The position numbers were made by a program, and so were the translations under genes. From JAIUNP01 sp020161975 (GTDB lineage Bacteria; Pseudomonadota; Alphaproteobacteria; Rhizobiales; Beijerinckiaceae): a stretch of DNA of 64,000 nt. How positions within the stretch are numbered: the first letter of the stretch is position 1; every line of letters starts with the position of its first letter. Of this stretch, positions 36,230 to 44,401 are shown in pieces. The notes under the pieces are model-generated. The model was not told where the DNA came from, did not search any database, and worked only from the letters and a program-made list of their open reading frames with translations. The DNA is taken from contig DAIOGK010000002.1 of assembly GCA_036745275.1 (NCBI GenBank), forward strand, positions 217,238 through 281,237, read 5' to 3'.

Positions 36230-36257
36230 GTAACGAAAGGCCGAATCGGGGCGAATA
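36230..36257 (+). promoter_or_regulatory. SigF-type promoter of bufA
   Basis: GTAACG (36230-36235), 16 bases, then CGAATA (36252-36257). It has the same architecture as the divergent sigF promoter. A GGGCCG/CGGCCC hairpin lies in the leader (36267-36284). Confidence 0.7.
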
Positions 36258-36306
36258 TGTCCCCGAGGGCCGGGATGACGGCCCCGGAACCTTTATGGAG
36301 ATACCC

Positions 36307-36588
36307 ATGGATCGTCGGACTCTTTCGCTGGCTCTCGCCGCCTCCCTGACCTCGGCGCTCGCGGTTGCAGCAACCCCTGCCGCTGCGCAGGAAAAGGAGA
36401 AGTGCTTCGGAATCGCCCTCAAGGGTCAGAATGACTGCGCCGCAGGTGCCGGCACCTCCTGCGCCGGCACCTCGAAGACGGATCATCAGGGCAATGCCTG
36501 GAAGTACGTGCCGAAGGGCACCTGCGAAAAGACCGCTTCCACGACCTCGCCGAACAAATTCGGCATGCTGAAGGCATTCAAGTCGTAA
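36307..36588 (+). CDS. bufA: bufferin-type periplasmic peptide (DUF2282, BufA/GigA-like)
   Basis: 93 residues. The signal peptide is MDRRTLSLALAASLTSALAV, with cleavage near PAAAQ. The mature peptide has the four bufferin cysteines C33 (EKCFG), C44 (NDCAAG), C52 (SCAG) and C73 (GTCEK). Bufferins of this family are post-translationally modified by a DUF692/DUF2063 enzyme pair and bind copper or related metals. Here the modifying genes appear lost (see 36641-37058), so the peptide may be unmodified or served from elsewhere. ATG 36307 has GGAG 6 bases upstream, and a SigF-type promoter precedes it. Confidence 0.88.
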   Translation: MDRRTLSLALAASLTSALAVAATPAAAQEKEKCFGIALKGQNDCAAGAGTSCAGTSKTDHQGNAWKYVPKGTCEKTASTTSPNKFGMLKAFKS

Positions 36589-36640
36589 GCGACGTGGCGG
36601 TCGGCGCGGGAGGACCAGATAGGATTTCAGACACCAACTT

Positions 36641-36760
36641 CGGATCTCCGCCCCCGCGCCTGCCGTTTCGGGTTCTCTCCCGGTTCGCGCCGGCATCGGC
36701 TTCAAGCCCCAGCGTTTCGAAGCGCTGATGGCTGATCCGATGGCCTGTTTCAGTTTCTGA
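36641..36760 (+). pseudogene. remnant of bufB (DUF692) N-terminus
   Basis: One frame reads through SGSLPVRAGIGFKPQRFEAL, then MADPMACFSF and a stop at 36758-36760. The LPxRAGIGFKPxxF segment is the typical start of DUF692 enzymes (the ~280-residue bufferin-modifying MNIO-type enzymes). Only ~30 conserved residues remain, there is no start codon in frame, and the expected continuation (GFFEVHAENYM type) is gone. I read this as the 5' scar of a deleted bufB directly behind bufA. The match is from memory of the family and needs a search. Confidence 0.6.
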
Positions 36761-36806
36761 TCCGCTCCGGCGCTGTCAGCGGCGCAACCCTGCCGTGAGG
36801 TGCACG

Positions 36807-37058
36807 ATGCCGCGCATCGACGCCCTGTTTTCCGCCATCGCCTATGATCTGATCGCGCTGATCGGGCCGATCGCGATTATCTACACCTTCTGAAAGTCCG
36901 GCCAGACCAAAGTACAGGGTTTTGCCAATGATTTCGGCGATGGCCGGATCGAATTCGGCGTCCCCCGATTTGCCGAGGCCACCGTTGATCTCTTTCGCGA
37001 GGCGTACAAGCTCCCCGTCCTGCCGACAGAGATTGCCGCGTTGCTGGTGCGGCGCTGA
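36807..37058 (+). pseudogene. DoxX-family gene fragment (BufD/GigD-like) with in-frame TGA
   Basis: ATG 36807 (AGGTG upstream) encodes MPRIDALFSAIAYDLIALIG and then PIAIIYTF before TGA at 36891. The same frame continues KSGQTKVQGF and DLFREAYKLPVLPTEIAALL to TGA at 37056. DoxX proteins of bufferin operons have F-W-x-SGQTKV here, so the TGA sits where TGG (Trp) is expected. The frame also ends at ~83 codons instead of ~150. It therefore looks like a gene with both a nonsense mutation and a lost 3' half. Together with the bufB scar this accounts for the 491-base stretch 36589-37079. Confidence 0.65.
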
Positions 37059-37079
37059 AGCAAGCCGCACCCTGCCGCG

Positions 37080-37472
37080 TTACAGCGTCGTTTCGAGCAG
37101 ATCCTCGATCGTCATCGCCTCGGTATCGCCCGCCGAGCGCTTTGTTTCCTTCGTACCCTTGAAGCCGATCAATATGCTCTGTTTCGGCGCATTGAAGCGA
37201 CGAAGCAGGTCCTTCTGGCTGTCGAAGTCGATCGAGAAGACCACGATACCGCTGTATTTTTTCTCGGCGAGCAGCTTTTTGAGAATCGGTTCCTGTGCGC
37301 GGCAGGTTGGGCACCAGGGCGCGTGGACAACAAGCAGGATCGATTTGCCGGCCTTCTGCGCCGCTGTGAACGCAGCGTCTGAAAATGCAGTGCCGGGCGC
37401 TGCGAGCGCCAGATGCACCGGCAGGCTCCCCAATGCCGCAAATCCCGCAACAACAGAACGACGATTGATCAT
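37080..37472 (-). CDS. periplasmic thioredoxin-like protein of the sox cluster (SoxW-like)
   Basis: 130 residues from ATG 37472 (MINRRSVVAGFAALGSL, a signal with RR). The thioredoxin active site is WCPTC in HAPWCPTCRAQEP, and a conserved cis-Pro-type region is near APKQSILIGF. It probably keeps Sox cysteines (SoxY, SoxA) or the flavocytochrome reduced. It is shorter than typical SoxW, so the SoxW label is only contextual. It is the last gene of the minus-strand sulfur operon, 120 bases after the flavoprotein gene. Confidence 0.75.
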   Translation of the reverse strand: MINRRSVVAGFAALGSLPVHLALAAPGTAFSDAAFTAAQKAGKSILLVVHAPWCPTCRAQEPILKKLLAEKKYSGIVVFSIDFDSQKDLLRRFNAPKQSILIGFKGTKETKRSAGDTEAMTIEDLLETTL

Positions 37473-37592
37473 GACCTGAACCTCTTCGTCTCTCTTCTCA
37501 CGATGGTCCGCACCAAACGGCGCGGACCTTGTGTGCGCTGTCGGCTCACCGCATGTTCTGATGCGGCGGCAAGCCGTCATTCCTGAACATGC

Positions 37593-38864
37593 TCAGCTGA
37601 ACATGTCGGCAACGATGCCGCTATACCAGCCCATATTCTCGCCCTGGGTCTGCTTGCGCAGATCAGCGGATTCGTCGACTTTCGAGATGTAAGTTTCGGT
37701 CGCGCTGATCTTGCCGTCCTTCGGTTCGTAAGCGCCGCCCACCTTCACGGCATCATCGGTGTCGATCAGGCTCCAGCAGGTGTTGGTGTATTTGGCCGGG
37801 AAGACACGCGAGCCGGTCAGTTCGCCGCGAATGGAATTGGCCGCGACCTTGGCCTGTGAATTCGCCGCGAAGGCGGATTTCGGCATGTCGCCGGCAATCG
37901 AGGCATCGCCGATGATATAGATGTTCGGGTCGGCCGCCGATTTCATCGATGCGGCATCGATGGCGCAGTAGCCACCCGGCGCGGCGAGCTTGGCTTCCTG
38001 CGCGATCTGGCCGGCCATCTGGGCGGGAATCACGTTGACCAGCGCGCAATTCTTGTAGGTCTCGAAGCCCGTGACCACCGTGTTCGTCTTGGGATCAACC
38101 GACTTGATGCCGTCATGGATCTTCGGCCCGAGCCATTCGACCATGCCGGGGTAGTACTTCTCCCAACCCGCCTGGAACAGACCCTGCTTGGAAAAGCTCT
38201 CTTTCGGGTCGAGTACGATGATGCGGCACTTGCCGCGACCGGTCGTCTTCAGCACATGCGCCATCATCGAGACGCGCTCATAGGGGCCGGGCGGGCAGCG
38301 GTAGGGATTGGGTGGGGCGATCATCACGATGACGCCGCCATCCGGCACCTCCATCAGACGCTTGTGCAGGATCTGCGTCTGCGGGCCGGCCTTCCAGGCG
38401 TGCGGCATGACGGTCTCGAATTCCTTGCCCCAGCCGGGAACGGAATCGTACTTGAGGTCGATGCCCGGCGCGATGGCGAGGCGGTCGTAGGAGAGCGTCG
38501 AATGATCATCAAGATGCACGACCTTGGCGTCGCGATCGATGCGGACCGCGCGCTTTCTGGCGTGGTTCACACCATATTTCTTGGTCAGTGCGTCATAGGA
38601 GTGAGTGATCTCGTCGAACTTCTTGTAACCGCCGAGGTAAAGATTGGAGTGGAAGCAGGTGACGAAATTCGCCTCTGGCTCAACCAGGGTGACATTGATT
38701 GCGCCCTGACTGTCGCGCGCGACATATTTGGAGACCGTGGCGCCGCCCGGACCGCCGCCCACGACCACCAGCCGGGGCTTGGCCTGACCAACCAGCGCTG
38801 GCGCATAAAGTCCGGCAATGCCGACCGTTGCTGCACCGAGGAATTGTCTGCGATTGACTGTCAT
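37593..38864 (-). CDS. soxF: sulfide dehydrogenase flavoprotein subunit (FccB/SoxF)
   Basis: 423 residues, exported through a Tat-type signal (MTVNRRQFLGAATVGIAGL). The FAD-binding motif is LVVVGGGPGGATVSKYVA. Redox cysteines characteristic of flavocytochrome c are in FVTCFHSNLYLGGY and PYRCPPGPYER, with TNTCWSLIDTDD near the C-terminus. It oxidises sulfide to polysulfide or sulfur and passes electrons to a c-type cytochrome, probably the monohaem protein encoded two genes upstream. The longer frame upstream of 38864 lacks a signal and was not used. Confidence 0.88.
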   Translation of the reverse strand: MTVNRRQFLGAATVGIAGLYAPALVGQAKPRLVVVGGGPGGATVSKYVARDSQGAINVTLVEPEANFVTCFHSNLYLGGYKKFDEITHSYDALTKKYGVNHARKRAVRIDRDAKVVHLDDHSTLSYDRLAIAPGIDLKYDSVPGWGKEFETVMPHAWKAGPQTQILHKRLMEVPDGGVIVMIAPPNPYRCPPGPYERVSMMAHVLKTTGRGKCRIIVLDPKESFSKQGLFQAGWEKYYPGMVEWLGPKIHDGIKSVDPKTNTVVTGFETYKNCALVNVIPAQMAGQIAQEAKLAAPGGYCAIDAASMKSAADPNIYIIGDASIAGDMPKSAFAANSQAKVAANSIRGELTGSRVFPAKYTNTCWSLIDTDDAVKVGGAYEPKDGKISATETYISKVDESADLRKQTQGENMGWYSGIVADMFS

Positions 38865-38901
38865 GGCGTCTCTCCCTTGATCGCCGGTGATAGAATCGGT
38901 C

Positions 38902-39417
38902 TCAGCCGATCTTGATATAGGCAAATCCCTTCGACTGAAGCGCCGCGACAGTCGCCACACCCGATGGCACGAACTGGATGAACGGCGCCTTGCGCGCCTT
39001 CTCCATGTCGATCTTCTGACGTTCGAAGGTGATCTTGCACAGGTAGACCTTCAAACCCGACTGTGCGAGCGGCGCGACGCGCGAGAAGATCTGCGGCACA
39101 GTCACCTCTTCGGCCCAGGCCGTTCCTTCAAGGCTTTCGAGAAAAAATTTCACGCCTGCGCCATGGGCAACGATGGCGAGCTGAAGATCGAACGGATTTG
39201 ACCCTGCCGCGCTATAATGATTGGCAATGTTCACCAGCATCTGGCTGAAGCGCGCAGGGTCGCCGAAGTCGCAATGATAGAGGCAGGCGACATCCGCTTC
39301 CTTGCGGAGGTCCGAAAGTGGCAGAACCGCCGGTGCCGCAATGGCGCCGGAGGCTGCAACCAGCCCGCCCGCAGCGGCCAATCCGCCAAAAATCGCGCGT
39401 CGGTCAATATCGCTCAT
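38902..39417 (-). CDS. Tat-exported DsrE-family protein
   Basis: 171 residues. A Tat signal (MSDIDRRAIFGGLAAAGGLVA) is followed by a DsrE/DsrF-like fold (DLQLAIVAHGAGVKFFLESL). Cysteines occur in ACLYHCDFG and VYLCKITFER; the latter lies at the usual DsrE sulfur-carrier position. It is probably a periplasmic sulfur-binding protein of the sulfide branch. It lies between the flavoprotein and cytochrome genes, 6 bases from the latter, so it belongs to the same operon. I know this gene from sox-fcc neighbourhoods, but its function is not settled. Confidence 0.78.
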   Translation of the reverse strand: MSDIDRRAIFGGLAAAGGLVAASGAIAAPAVLPLSDLRKEADVACLYHCDFGDPARFSQMLVNIANHYSAAGSNPFDLQLAIVAHGAGVKFFLESLEGTAWAEEVTVPQIFSRVAPLAQSGLKVYLCKITFERQKIDMEKARKAPFIQFVPSGVATVAALQSKGFAYIKIG

Positions 39418-39423
39418 GGTCCC

Positions 39424-39744
39424 TCACTTTGGCGCGGGCTGCGAACCAAAGAAGGCCGCCAGCGCCTCGATTTCCTCCTGCGACAGACGGTGGGAGATCG
39501 TCCGCATCGTTTCGTTGTCGCGCGTGCCATCCTTGTAGGCGTGCATCACCGCCACAAACTGGTCCTCAGGCCAGGCAATGATGGCGGGAATGCCCGCCGT
39601 CACCTTGCCCGAAAGCTGATGGCAGGCAACACACATTGACGACAGATATTCTCCCAGTTCCCGGTCGCCCTTGATCGGCGCGGGAGAATTGGCGTTGGCG
39701 GCCAGCGCAAAGGTGGCCACCAACAGAAGCAGTCCATAACGCAT
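39424..39744 (-). CDS. monohaem c-type cytochrome (FccA/SoxE-like)
   Basis: 106 residues with signal peptide MRYGLLLLVATFALAANA. One haem site, CVACH, is followed by the axial Met candidate around TMRTISHRL and the C-terminal helix LSQEEIEALAAFF. It resembles the small cytochrome subunit of flavocytochrome c sulfide dehydrogenase and should accept electrons from the FccB-like flavoprotein. Classical SoxE is dihaem and about twice as long, so FccA is the better comparison. Confidence 0.8.
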   Translation of the reverse strand: MRYGLLLLVATFALAANANSPAPIKGDRELGEYLSSMCVACHQLSGKVTAGIPAIIAWPEDQFVAVMHAYKDGTRDNETMRTISHRLSQEEIEALAAFFGSQPAPK

Positions 39745-39819
39745 ATCGCCCCCTCCCGAGCGCTATGTTGACGGGACCGGCAGGCTCTTGCCGGCCCCTG
39801 AGTCTCCTCAGGCCGAGCG

Positions 39820-40500
39820 TTATTCCACCTTCGGGCCCGACTTGCCATCCGGCGTCACATCGACCACACGGGCTCGCCCAGTCACTTTCACCTCGCCGGT
39901 CTTGCAATTGGTCACGCAGGCTTTCGACCAGAAGTGCTTCTCGCTCTTTTCCCGGTCATCTTCGAAGAAACCGCCGACATTCGGCATCTTCACCTTGCCG
40001 ATGTTCTCGTTGGACAAGACGAAATCCTCTTTCACCACCTCGTTCATCTGCAACAGGAAGGCCGTGATCGAATAGATCTCGTCGTCCGTCAGCGACCGGG
40101 CATTGCCGAACGGCATGGCGCGACGGATGTAGTCGAACACCGTCGAGGCGTCGGGCCAGTAGGAGCCGATGGTCTTGTCAGGGTTATCGTGCTTCAGGCT
40201 GCCACGACCGCCAACCAGCACCGGCCAGCGACCGACCGCCTCGCCGAACTCGCCGTGGCAGCTTGCGCATTGGGCCAGGAACAGTTCCTCGCCTTGCTTG
40301 ACCGTCCCCTTGCCCACCGGCGCGCCGAGGCCATCTGGCCGCACGTCGATATCCCAGGCCTTGATCTCTTCCGGCAGGGCCACACGCCCCAGCCCGACCT
40401 TGCCCGCCGGGGCCTTCTGCTGCTGGGCGATGGCCGCGCCACCGGCCACGCCGAGACAGAGCGCCAGCGCCCATGCCGCGCGCTTAGGAAACCTCGACAT
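39820..40500 (-). CDS. soxD: SoxD cytochrome c subunit of sulfane dehydrogenase, short monohaem form
   Basis: 226 residues from ATG 40500. Signal peptide RAAWALALCLGVAGGAAIAQ, haem motif CASCH in FLAQCASCHGEFGE, then the SoxD-specific segment FWSKACVTNCKTGEVKVTGR. Dihaem SoxD of Paracoccus is ~380 residues; this form stops after the first domain. It accepts electrons from SoxC during sulfane oxidation on SoxY. Its start lies 17 bases inside the end of soxC. Confidence 0.88.
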   Translation of the reverse strand: MSRFPKRAAWALALCLGVAGGAAIAQQQKAPAGKVGLGRVALPEEIKAWDIDVRPDGLGAPVGKGTVKQGEELFLAQCASCHGEFGEAVGRWPVLVGGRGSLKHDNPDKTIGSYWPDASTVFDYIRRAMPFGNARSLTDDEIYSITAFLLQMNEVVKEDFVLSNENIGKVKMPNVGGFFEDDREKSEKHFWSKACVTNCKTGEVKVTGRARVVDVTPDGKSGPKVE

Positions 40501-41764
40501 TTTCCGTCTCCCCGTTCGCATGGACCAGCCAGGTCTGGATGCCGTTGTTATGGTAGATCGAATTGAGACCACGCACCTTGCGCAGCGCATCCTTGGTCGG
40601 CTGGACATAGCCGGTGCTGTCGGTTGCCCGCGACTGAACCATCAACTCCTGACCGTTCCAGTCAATATCGAGGTAGAACCGCGTGAGGCACAGCGGCAGC
40701 GCGGGCCCGTCGATGCGCGCCTGCCGCCAGTTCTTGCCACCGTCGATCGAGACATCAACGCGCCGGATGGAACCGCGTCCCGACCAGGCGAGGCCCGAAA
40801 GGACGTTCGGCCCCTTGTGTTTCAGCGGCTTTTGCGGCGAAGGATTGGTGACAACCGATTTTGCATCCATCACCCAGGTGTGGCGCCGTGCCTTACCATC
40901 GGCCAGAAGATCGGTGTATTTCGAGGTTTCCTCGCGCTGGGCCCAGGGCTCATCACCCACTTCAAGTCGGCGCAGCCACTTCACCCACATGTTGCCTTCC
41001 CAGCCGGGAACGACCAGACGCAAGGGATAGCCCTGTTCAGCGCGCAGCGCCTCGCCGTTCATCGCCCAGGCGACCATGCAATCATCGAGCGCCTTCTGCA
41101 TCGGAATCGAGCGGGTCATTGCCGCCGAATCGGCGCCTTCGGCCAGAACCCATTTGCCCCTGGCCTTTACGCCCGCCTCGTTGAGCAGGGCGGAGAGCGG
41201 AAGTCCCGTGTACCAGACATTGTGGATCATGCCATGGGTGAACTGGACGCCGTTAAGCTGCGCACCCTTCCATTCCATGCCGCCATTGGCCGCACATTCG
41301 AGGAAGTAGGGCTTGCTGAACCGCCCCGGAAAGCGCTTCAGATCCTCCATCGTGAAGACGAGCGGCTTGTCCACGAGGCCGTTGATCATCAGCCGATGCT
41401 GGGCCGGATCCACCTCGGCAACGCCACCATGATGCCGCTCGAAGCAGACGCCGTTGGGCGTGATGATGCCCTCGAGCTCGTGGATCGGGGTGAAGTTGAT
41501 CGAGGATTCGGTGCCGGCTGTCAGCCAGGGCACGTTGCGGCGGATCACGTCCTTCTCGTACTTCGACGGCTTGCCGTAGGGCGCAGCCTCGACACCGGGA
41601 CCAAGATAGCGGTTCCAGTCCTGCACTTCGGTGATGGCTGGGTCGGGCTTGGCGTTGCTTGCCACGGCCTGCGCCAGCGCCGCGCCGCCGGCTGCCGTCG
41701 CCGCGCCGGCCAGCCCTGCCCGCAGCACCCCCCGGCGGCTCAGGGCGGTTGATTGATCGCTCAT
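40484..41764 (-). CDS. soxC: SoxC molybdopterin sulfane dehydrogenase subunit
   Basis: 426 residues with a Tat signal (LSRRGVLRAGLAGAATAAGG). Sulfite-oxidase fold: the Mo-binding cysteine is in YFLECAANGGMEWKG, followed by PLRLVVPGWEGNMWVKWL and the dimer domain GRGSIRRVDVSIDGGKNW. With SoxD it oxidises SoxY-bound sulfane sulfur, so this organism should oxidise thiosulfate fully to sulfate without sulfur globules. It needs molybdopterin. Confidence 0.93.
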   Translation of the reverse strand: MSDQSTALSRRGVLRAGLAGAATAAGGAALAQAVASNAKPDPAITEVQDWNRYLGPGVEAAPYGKPSKYEKDVIRRNVPWLTAGTESSINFTPIHELEGIITPNGVCFERHHGGVAEVDPAQHRLMINGLVDKPLVFTMEDLKRFPGRFSKPYFLECAANGGMEWKGAQLNGVQFTHGMIHNVWYTGLPLSALLNEAGVKARGKWVLAEGADSAAMTRSIPMQKALDDCMVAWAMNGEALRAEQGYPLRLVVPGWEGNMWVKWLRRLEVGDEPWAQREETSKYTDLLADGKARRHTWVMDAKSVVTNPSPQKPLKHKGPNVLSGLAWSGRGSIRRVDVSIDGGKNWRQARIDGPALPLCLTRFYLDIDWNGQELMVQSRATDSTGYVQPTKDALRKVRGLNSIYHNNGIQTWLVHANGETENVEVS

Positions 41765-41784
41765 CCCAGCTTCTCCTCTTCCGG

Positions 41785-43482
41785 TCATGCGCCCTTGACG
41801 ACGACGGCGGCGTTGTCCTTGATATTCACCGTCTTCACCCGGGCGACGTATTTTTCGATCACGTCCCAGATCGGCGGGCCTTGCGTGTCCTTGTTGACGC
41901 TGGCCCAGCCGGAAACGACGTATTTCCTCGAAGCCTCGATCGGCTTGCCGGATTTGGTGTGCACCATGTTCGAGATTCGCTCGCCCATCGGCTTTGAAAT
42001 GTCGATGGTGTAGCCCATGCCCCCCATGCGAACCATGTCGCCGCCGCCCTGAAAATAGGGGTCGGGGTGGAAGATGTTGTCGGCGACATCCTCCAGAATG
42101 AGCTTCAGCTGCTCGCCGGTCATCTCGTTGCGGTAGCAGGCGGGGTAGGTCATCGCGGAGGCGTTGGTGATGTCCTCGAAGGTGATCGGCTGACCGGGAA
42201 TGAGGTTCGGTCCCCAGCGGAAACCGGGCGACATGGCGATCTCCGCATCGCGCTCGGCCAACATCGCCTGGCAGATCAGGTCGTCGAAGGTGCCGTTGAA
42301 GTTGCCGCGCCGGTAGAGCAGCGATTCGGTGTGGCCGATGACACGGGAAAAGTCCGCCTCAAAGGGCTTGCGCCACTTGTCGACCAGCGCCGCCATATCC
42401 CTGTCCGGCCTGATGGCATCGGAGAACACCGGCATCAGCTTGAAGCGAACACCGGTCATCTTTTTGTCCTTCACCTCGATATCGAGGCGGGAGACGAACT
42501 TGCCGTGCGAACCCGAGCAGATAACCGCCGTATTGCCGACCTGAATGATACCGGGCATGGCGTCATGCGTATGGGCGGTCAGGCAGATATCGATGCCCTT
42601 GACGCGGGACACCATCTTCTTGTCGTTGTCGACACCGTTGTGGCTGAGCAGCACAACCAGCTGGGCGCCCTCGGCCCGCGCCTTGTCGACCTGCTTCTGC
42701 ATGTCGTCCTCGCGCAGGCCGAACTCCCAGTCGGGGAACATCCAGTTCGGGTTGGCGATGGCCGTCCGCGGCATCGCCTGGCCGATGACGGCGATCTTGA
42801 CGCCGCCCTTCTCGAACATCTTGGCGGCGGGGAAGACTTCCTCCTGCCACTCCTTCGAGCGGATATTCTGAGCAAGGAAGGCGACCTTCGACGTCTCGAC
42901 GATCTCCTTGACCCGCTTTTCGCCAAGCGTGAACTCCCAGTGCGAAGTCATTGCATCCGTACCAAGCGCCTCCATGATCTCGACCATATCGGCGGCTTCG
43001 GTTTTCAGCGCAGTCCAGGACCCCTGCCAGGTGTCGCCGCCGTCCAGCAACAGAACCTTGTCGGCCCCGCGTTCGGCCCGGACGGCCTTCACCAGCGTGG
43101 CGACGCGATCCATGCCGCCCATCTTGCCGTAGGTTTTCGCTAGCTGGCTGAAGTCGTCGGCAGTCAGCGCATAAGCGTCCGCCGAGCCGGTCGCGACCTT
43201 GTAATAGGCGCGGAAAGCCGCATCGGTCAGATGCGGCGGCTTGCCTTTTTCATCGCCCACGCCGAGATTGACCGCCGGCTCGCGGAAATAGAGCGGCTTC
43301 ACATAGGCGTGAATGTCGGTGACATGCAGGATCGTCACCGTGCCAAGCGGATCAAACTTCAGGATGTCGGCTTCAGTCAGCCGCTGCTGGGCCGCCACAC
43401 GGCCAAGCGGGCCGAGCCCGGAGGCAGACGTCAGGGCGCACGCAGCCGCTGTCGCCTGCAGGAATTCCCTGCGCGAGATCAT
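41785..43482 (-). CDS. soxB: SoxB thiosulfohydrolase
   Basis: 565 residues. A Tat signal is MISRREFLQATAAACALTSA. Dinuclear-Mn metallophosphatase-like core: TILHVTDIHAYVKP, LLLDGGDTWQGSW, TSHWEFTLG and CLTAHTHDAMPG, then the 5'-nucleotidase C-domain. It releases sulfate from SoxY-bound thiosulfonate. I chose ATG 43482 over the two in-frame ATGs at 43491 and 43488 because AAGGA lies 8 bases before it. Confidence 0.95.
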   Translation of the reverse strand: MISRREFLQATAAACALTSASGLGPLGRVAAQQRLTEADILKFDPLGTVTILHVTDIHAYVKPLYFREPAVNLGVGDEKGKPPHLTDAAFRAYYKVATGSADAYALTADDFSQLAKTYGKMGGMDRVATLVKAVRAERGADKVLLLDGGDTWQGSWTALKTEAADMVEIMEALGTDAMTSHWEFTLGEKRVKEIVETSKVAFLAQNIRSKEWQEEVFPAAKMFEKGGVKIAVIGQAMPRTAIANPNWMFPDWEFGLREDDMQKQVDKARAEGAQLVVLLSHNGVDNDKKMVSRVKGIDICLTAHTHDAMPGIIQVGNTAVICSGSHGKFVSRLDIEVKDKKMTGVRFKLMPVFSDAIRPDRDMAALVDKWRKPFEADFSRVIGHTESLLYRRGNFNGTFDDLICQAMLAERDAEIAMSPGFRWGPNLIPGQPITFEDITNASAMTYPACYRNEMTGEQLKLILEDVADNIFHPDPYFQGGGDMVRMGGMGYTIDISKPMGERISNMVHTKSGKPIEASRKYVVSGWASVNKDTQGPPIWDVIEKYVARVKTVNIKDNAAVVVKGA

Positions 43483-43538
43483 GCTCATCATCCTTACGAA
43501 AGGGTGGGGCAGACCTGACGCCTGCCCCGATCAGTCCG

Positions 43539-43865
43539 TCAGGCCACCGTCAGCTTGGCAGTGGTCGTGTAATCGGATCCGTTGTCGTCCTTCCAGGTGA
43601 ACTTGAATTCACCCGATTCCTTGGCCTTGTAGAAAAACGACTGGTAGGGGTTGGCGGAAATGGACGGAAACCAGTCGGCCTCGAACACCGGCTTGCCGTT
43701 GAAGGCCGCCGTGAACTTGTTGATGATCTGCCGCGGGATAACCTTGCCGCTCGCATCCTTGCGCTGGCCGCTTTCCATCTCGTGGCTGATCAGCGTCTTG
43801 ATCTCGATCATCTCTCCGGCCTTGGCCTGGGCGGGAACGCGAACGCGCGGAACGGGATTTGCCAT
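43539..43865 (-). CDS. soxZ: SoxZ, partner of the SoxYZ sulfur carrier
   Basis: 108 residues without a signal peptide; it is exported with SoxY. It shows PRVRVPAQAKAGEMIEIKTL, then ISHEMESGQRKDASGKVIPR, and a beta-sandwich end FKFTWKDDNGSDY. It forms the heterodimer that carries sulfur intermediates in the periplasm. It lies 16 bases after soxY. Confidence 0.95.
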   Translation of the reverse strand: MANPVPRVRVPAQAKAGEMIEIKTLISHEMESGQRKDASGKVIPRQIINKFTAAFNGKPVFEADWFPSISANPYQSFFYKAKESGEFKFTWKDDNGSDYTTTAKLTVA

Positions 43866-43881
43866 GGTCTTTCCTCCTCGC

Positions 43882-44346
43882 TCAGCCGCCGCAGCCGCCG
43901 ATGGTGACCTTCACCTCGGCCTTGGCTGAAAAGAGCTTGCCATCCGACATTTCGGCAATGGCGATGATGTTCTGGGTCTGGGCAAGACGCATGCGCGTCG
44001 AAGCGGAAGCCTTGCCGCATTCCGGGGTGAAGCGGAAGGTCACGACGTTCGGCAGCGGATTGCCATCGCCGAAGACGTGGACCGTCTTCACATAATCCGT
44101 CCCGCTCATCGGGCTTTCGACATCGACGGAAATCGGCACAACAAGGCCGTTCTCGGCGATCTGCGGCACATCGAGCTTGATCTTGCCCGCGGTCTGCGGC
44201 TTGTCGCCATAGAGCTTCTTGATTTCCTCTTCGACCTGCTTGGCATCGGCCAGCGCAAGTCGCGGCGCCAGTACGGAGGCAATGCCCGCCGCCAGCGCCA
44301 GCTTCATTGTATCGCGTCGGGAGCGGCTTCGGATTCCCGAGACCAT
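43882..44346 (-). CDS. soxY: SoxY sulfur carrier
   Basis: 154 residues. Tat-like signal SRSRRDTMKLALAAGIASVL. The swinging C-terminal arm ends GGCGG, with the sulfur-carrying C152. ATG 44346 has a strong GGAGGTGA just upstream, so an in-frame ATG at 44358 is not used. It is the first gene of the minus-strand sox operon and is divergent from soxA across 182 bases. Confidence 0.95.
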   Translation of the reverse strand: MVSGIRSRSRRDTMKLALAAGIASVLAPRLALADAKQVEEEIKKLYGDKPQTAGKIKLDVPQIAENGLVVPISVDVESPMSGTDYVKTVHVFGDGNPLPNVVTFRFTPECGKASASTRMRLAQTQNIIAIAEMSDGKLFSAKAEVKVTIGGCGG

Positions 44347-44401
44347 GGTCACCTCCATTGTTTCATCCCAAGGGGCTTTTCAACGCCCCCGAACCATCAT
44401 A

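Noticed and set aside
36891..36950. Selenocysteine insertion signal after the in-frame TGA
   Set aside because: The inverted repeat has a long loop, the family has Trp at this site, and no sel genes are visible; a nonsense mutation is simpler.
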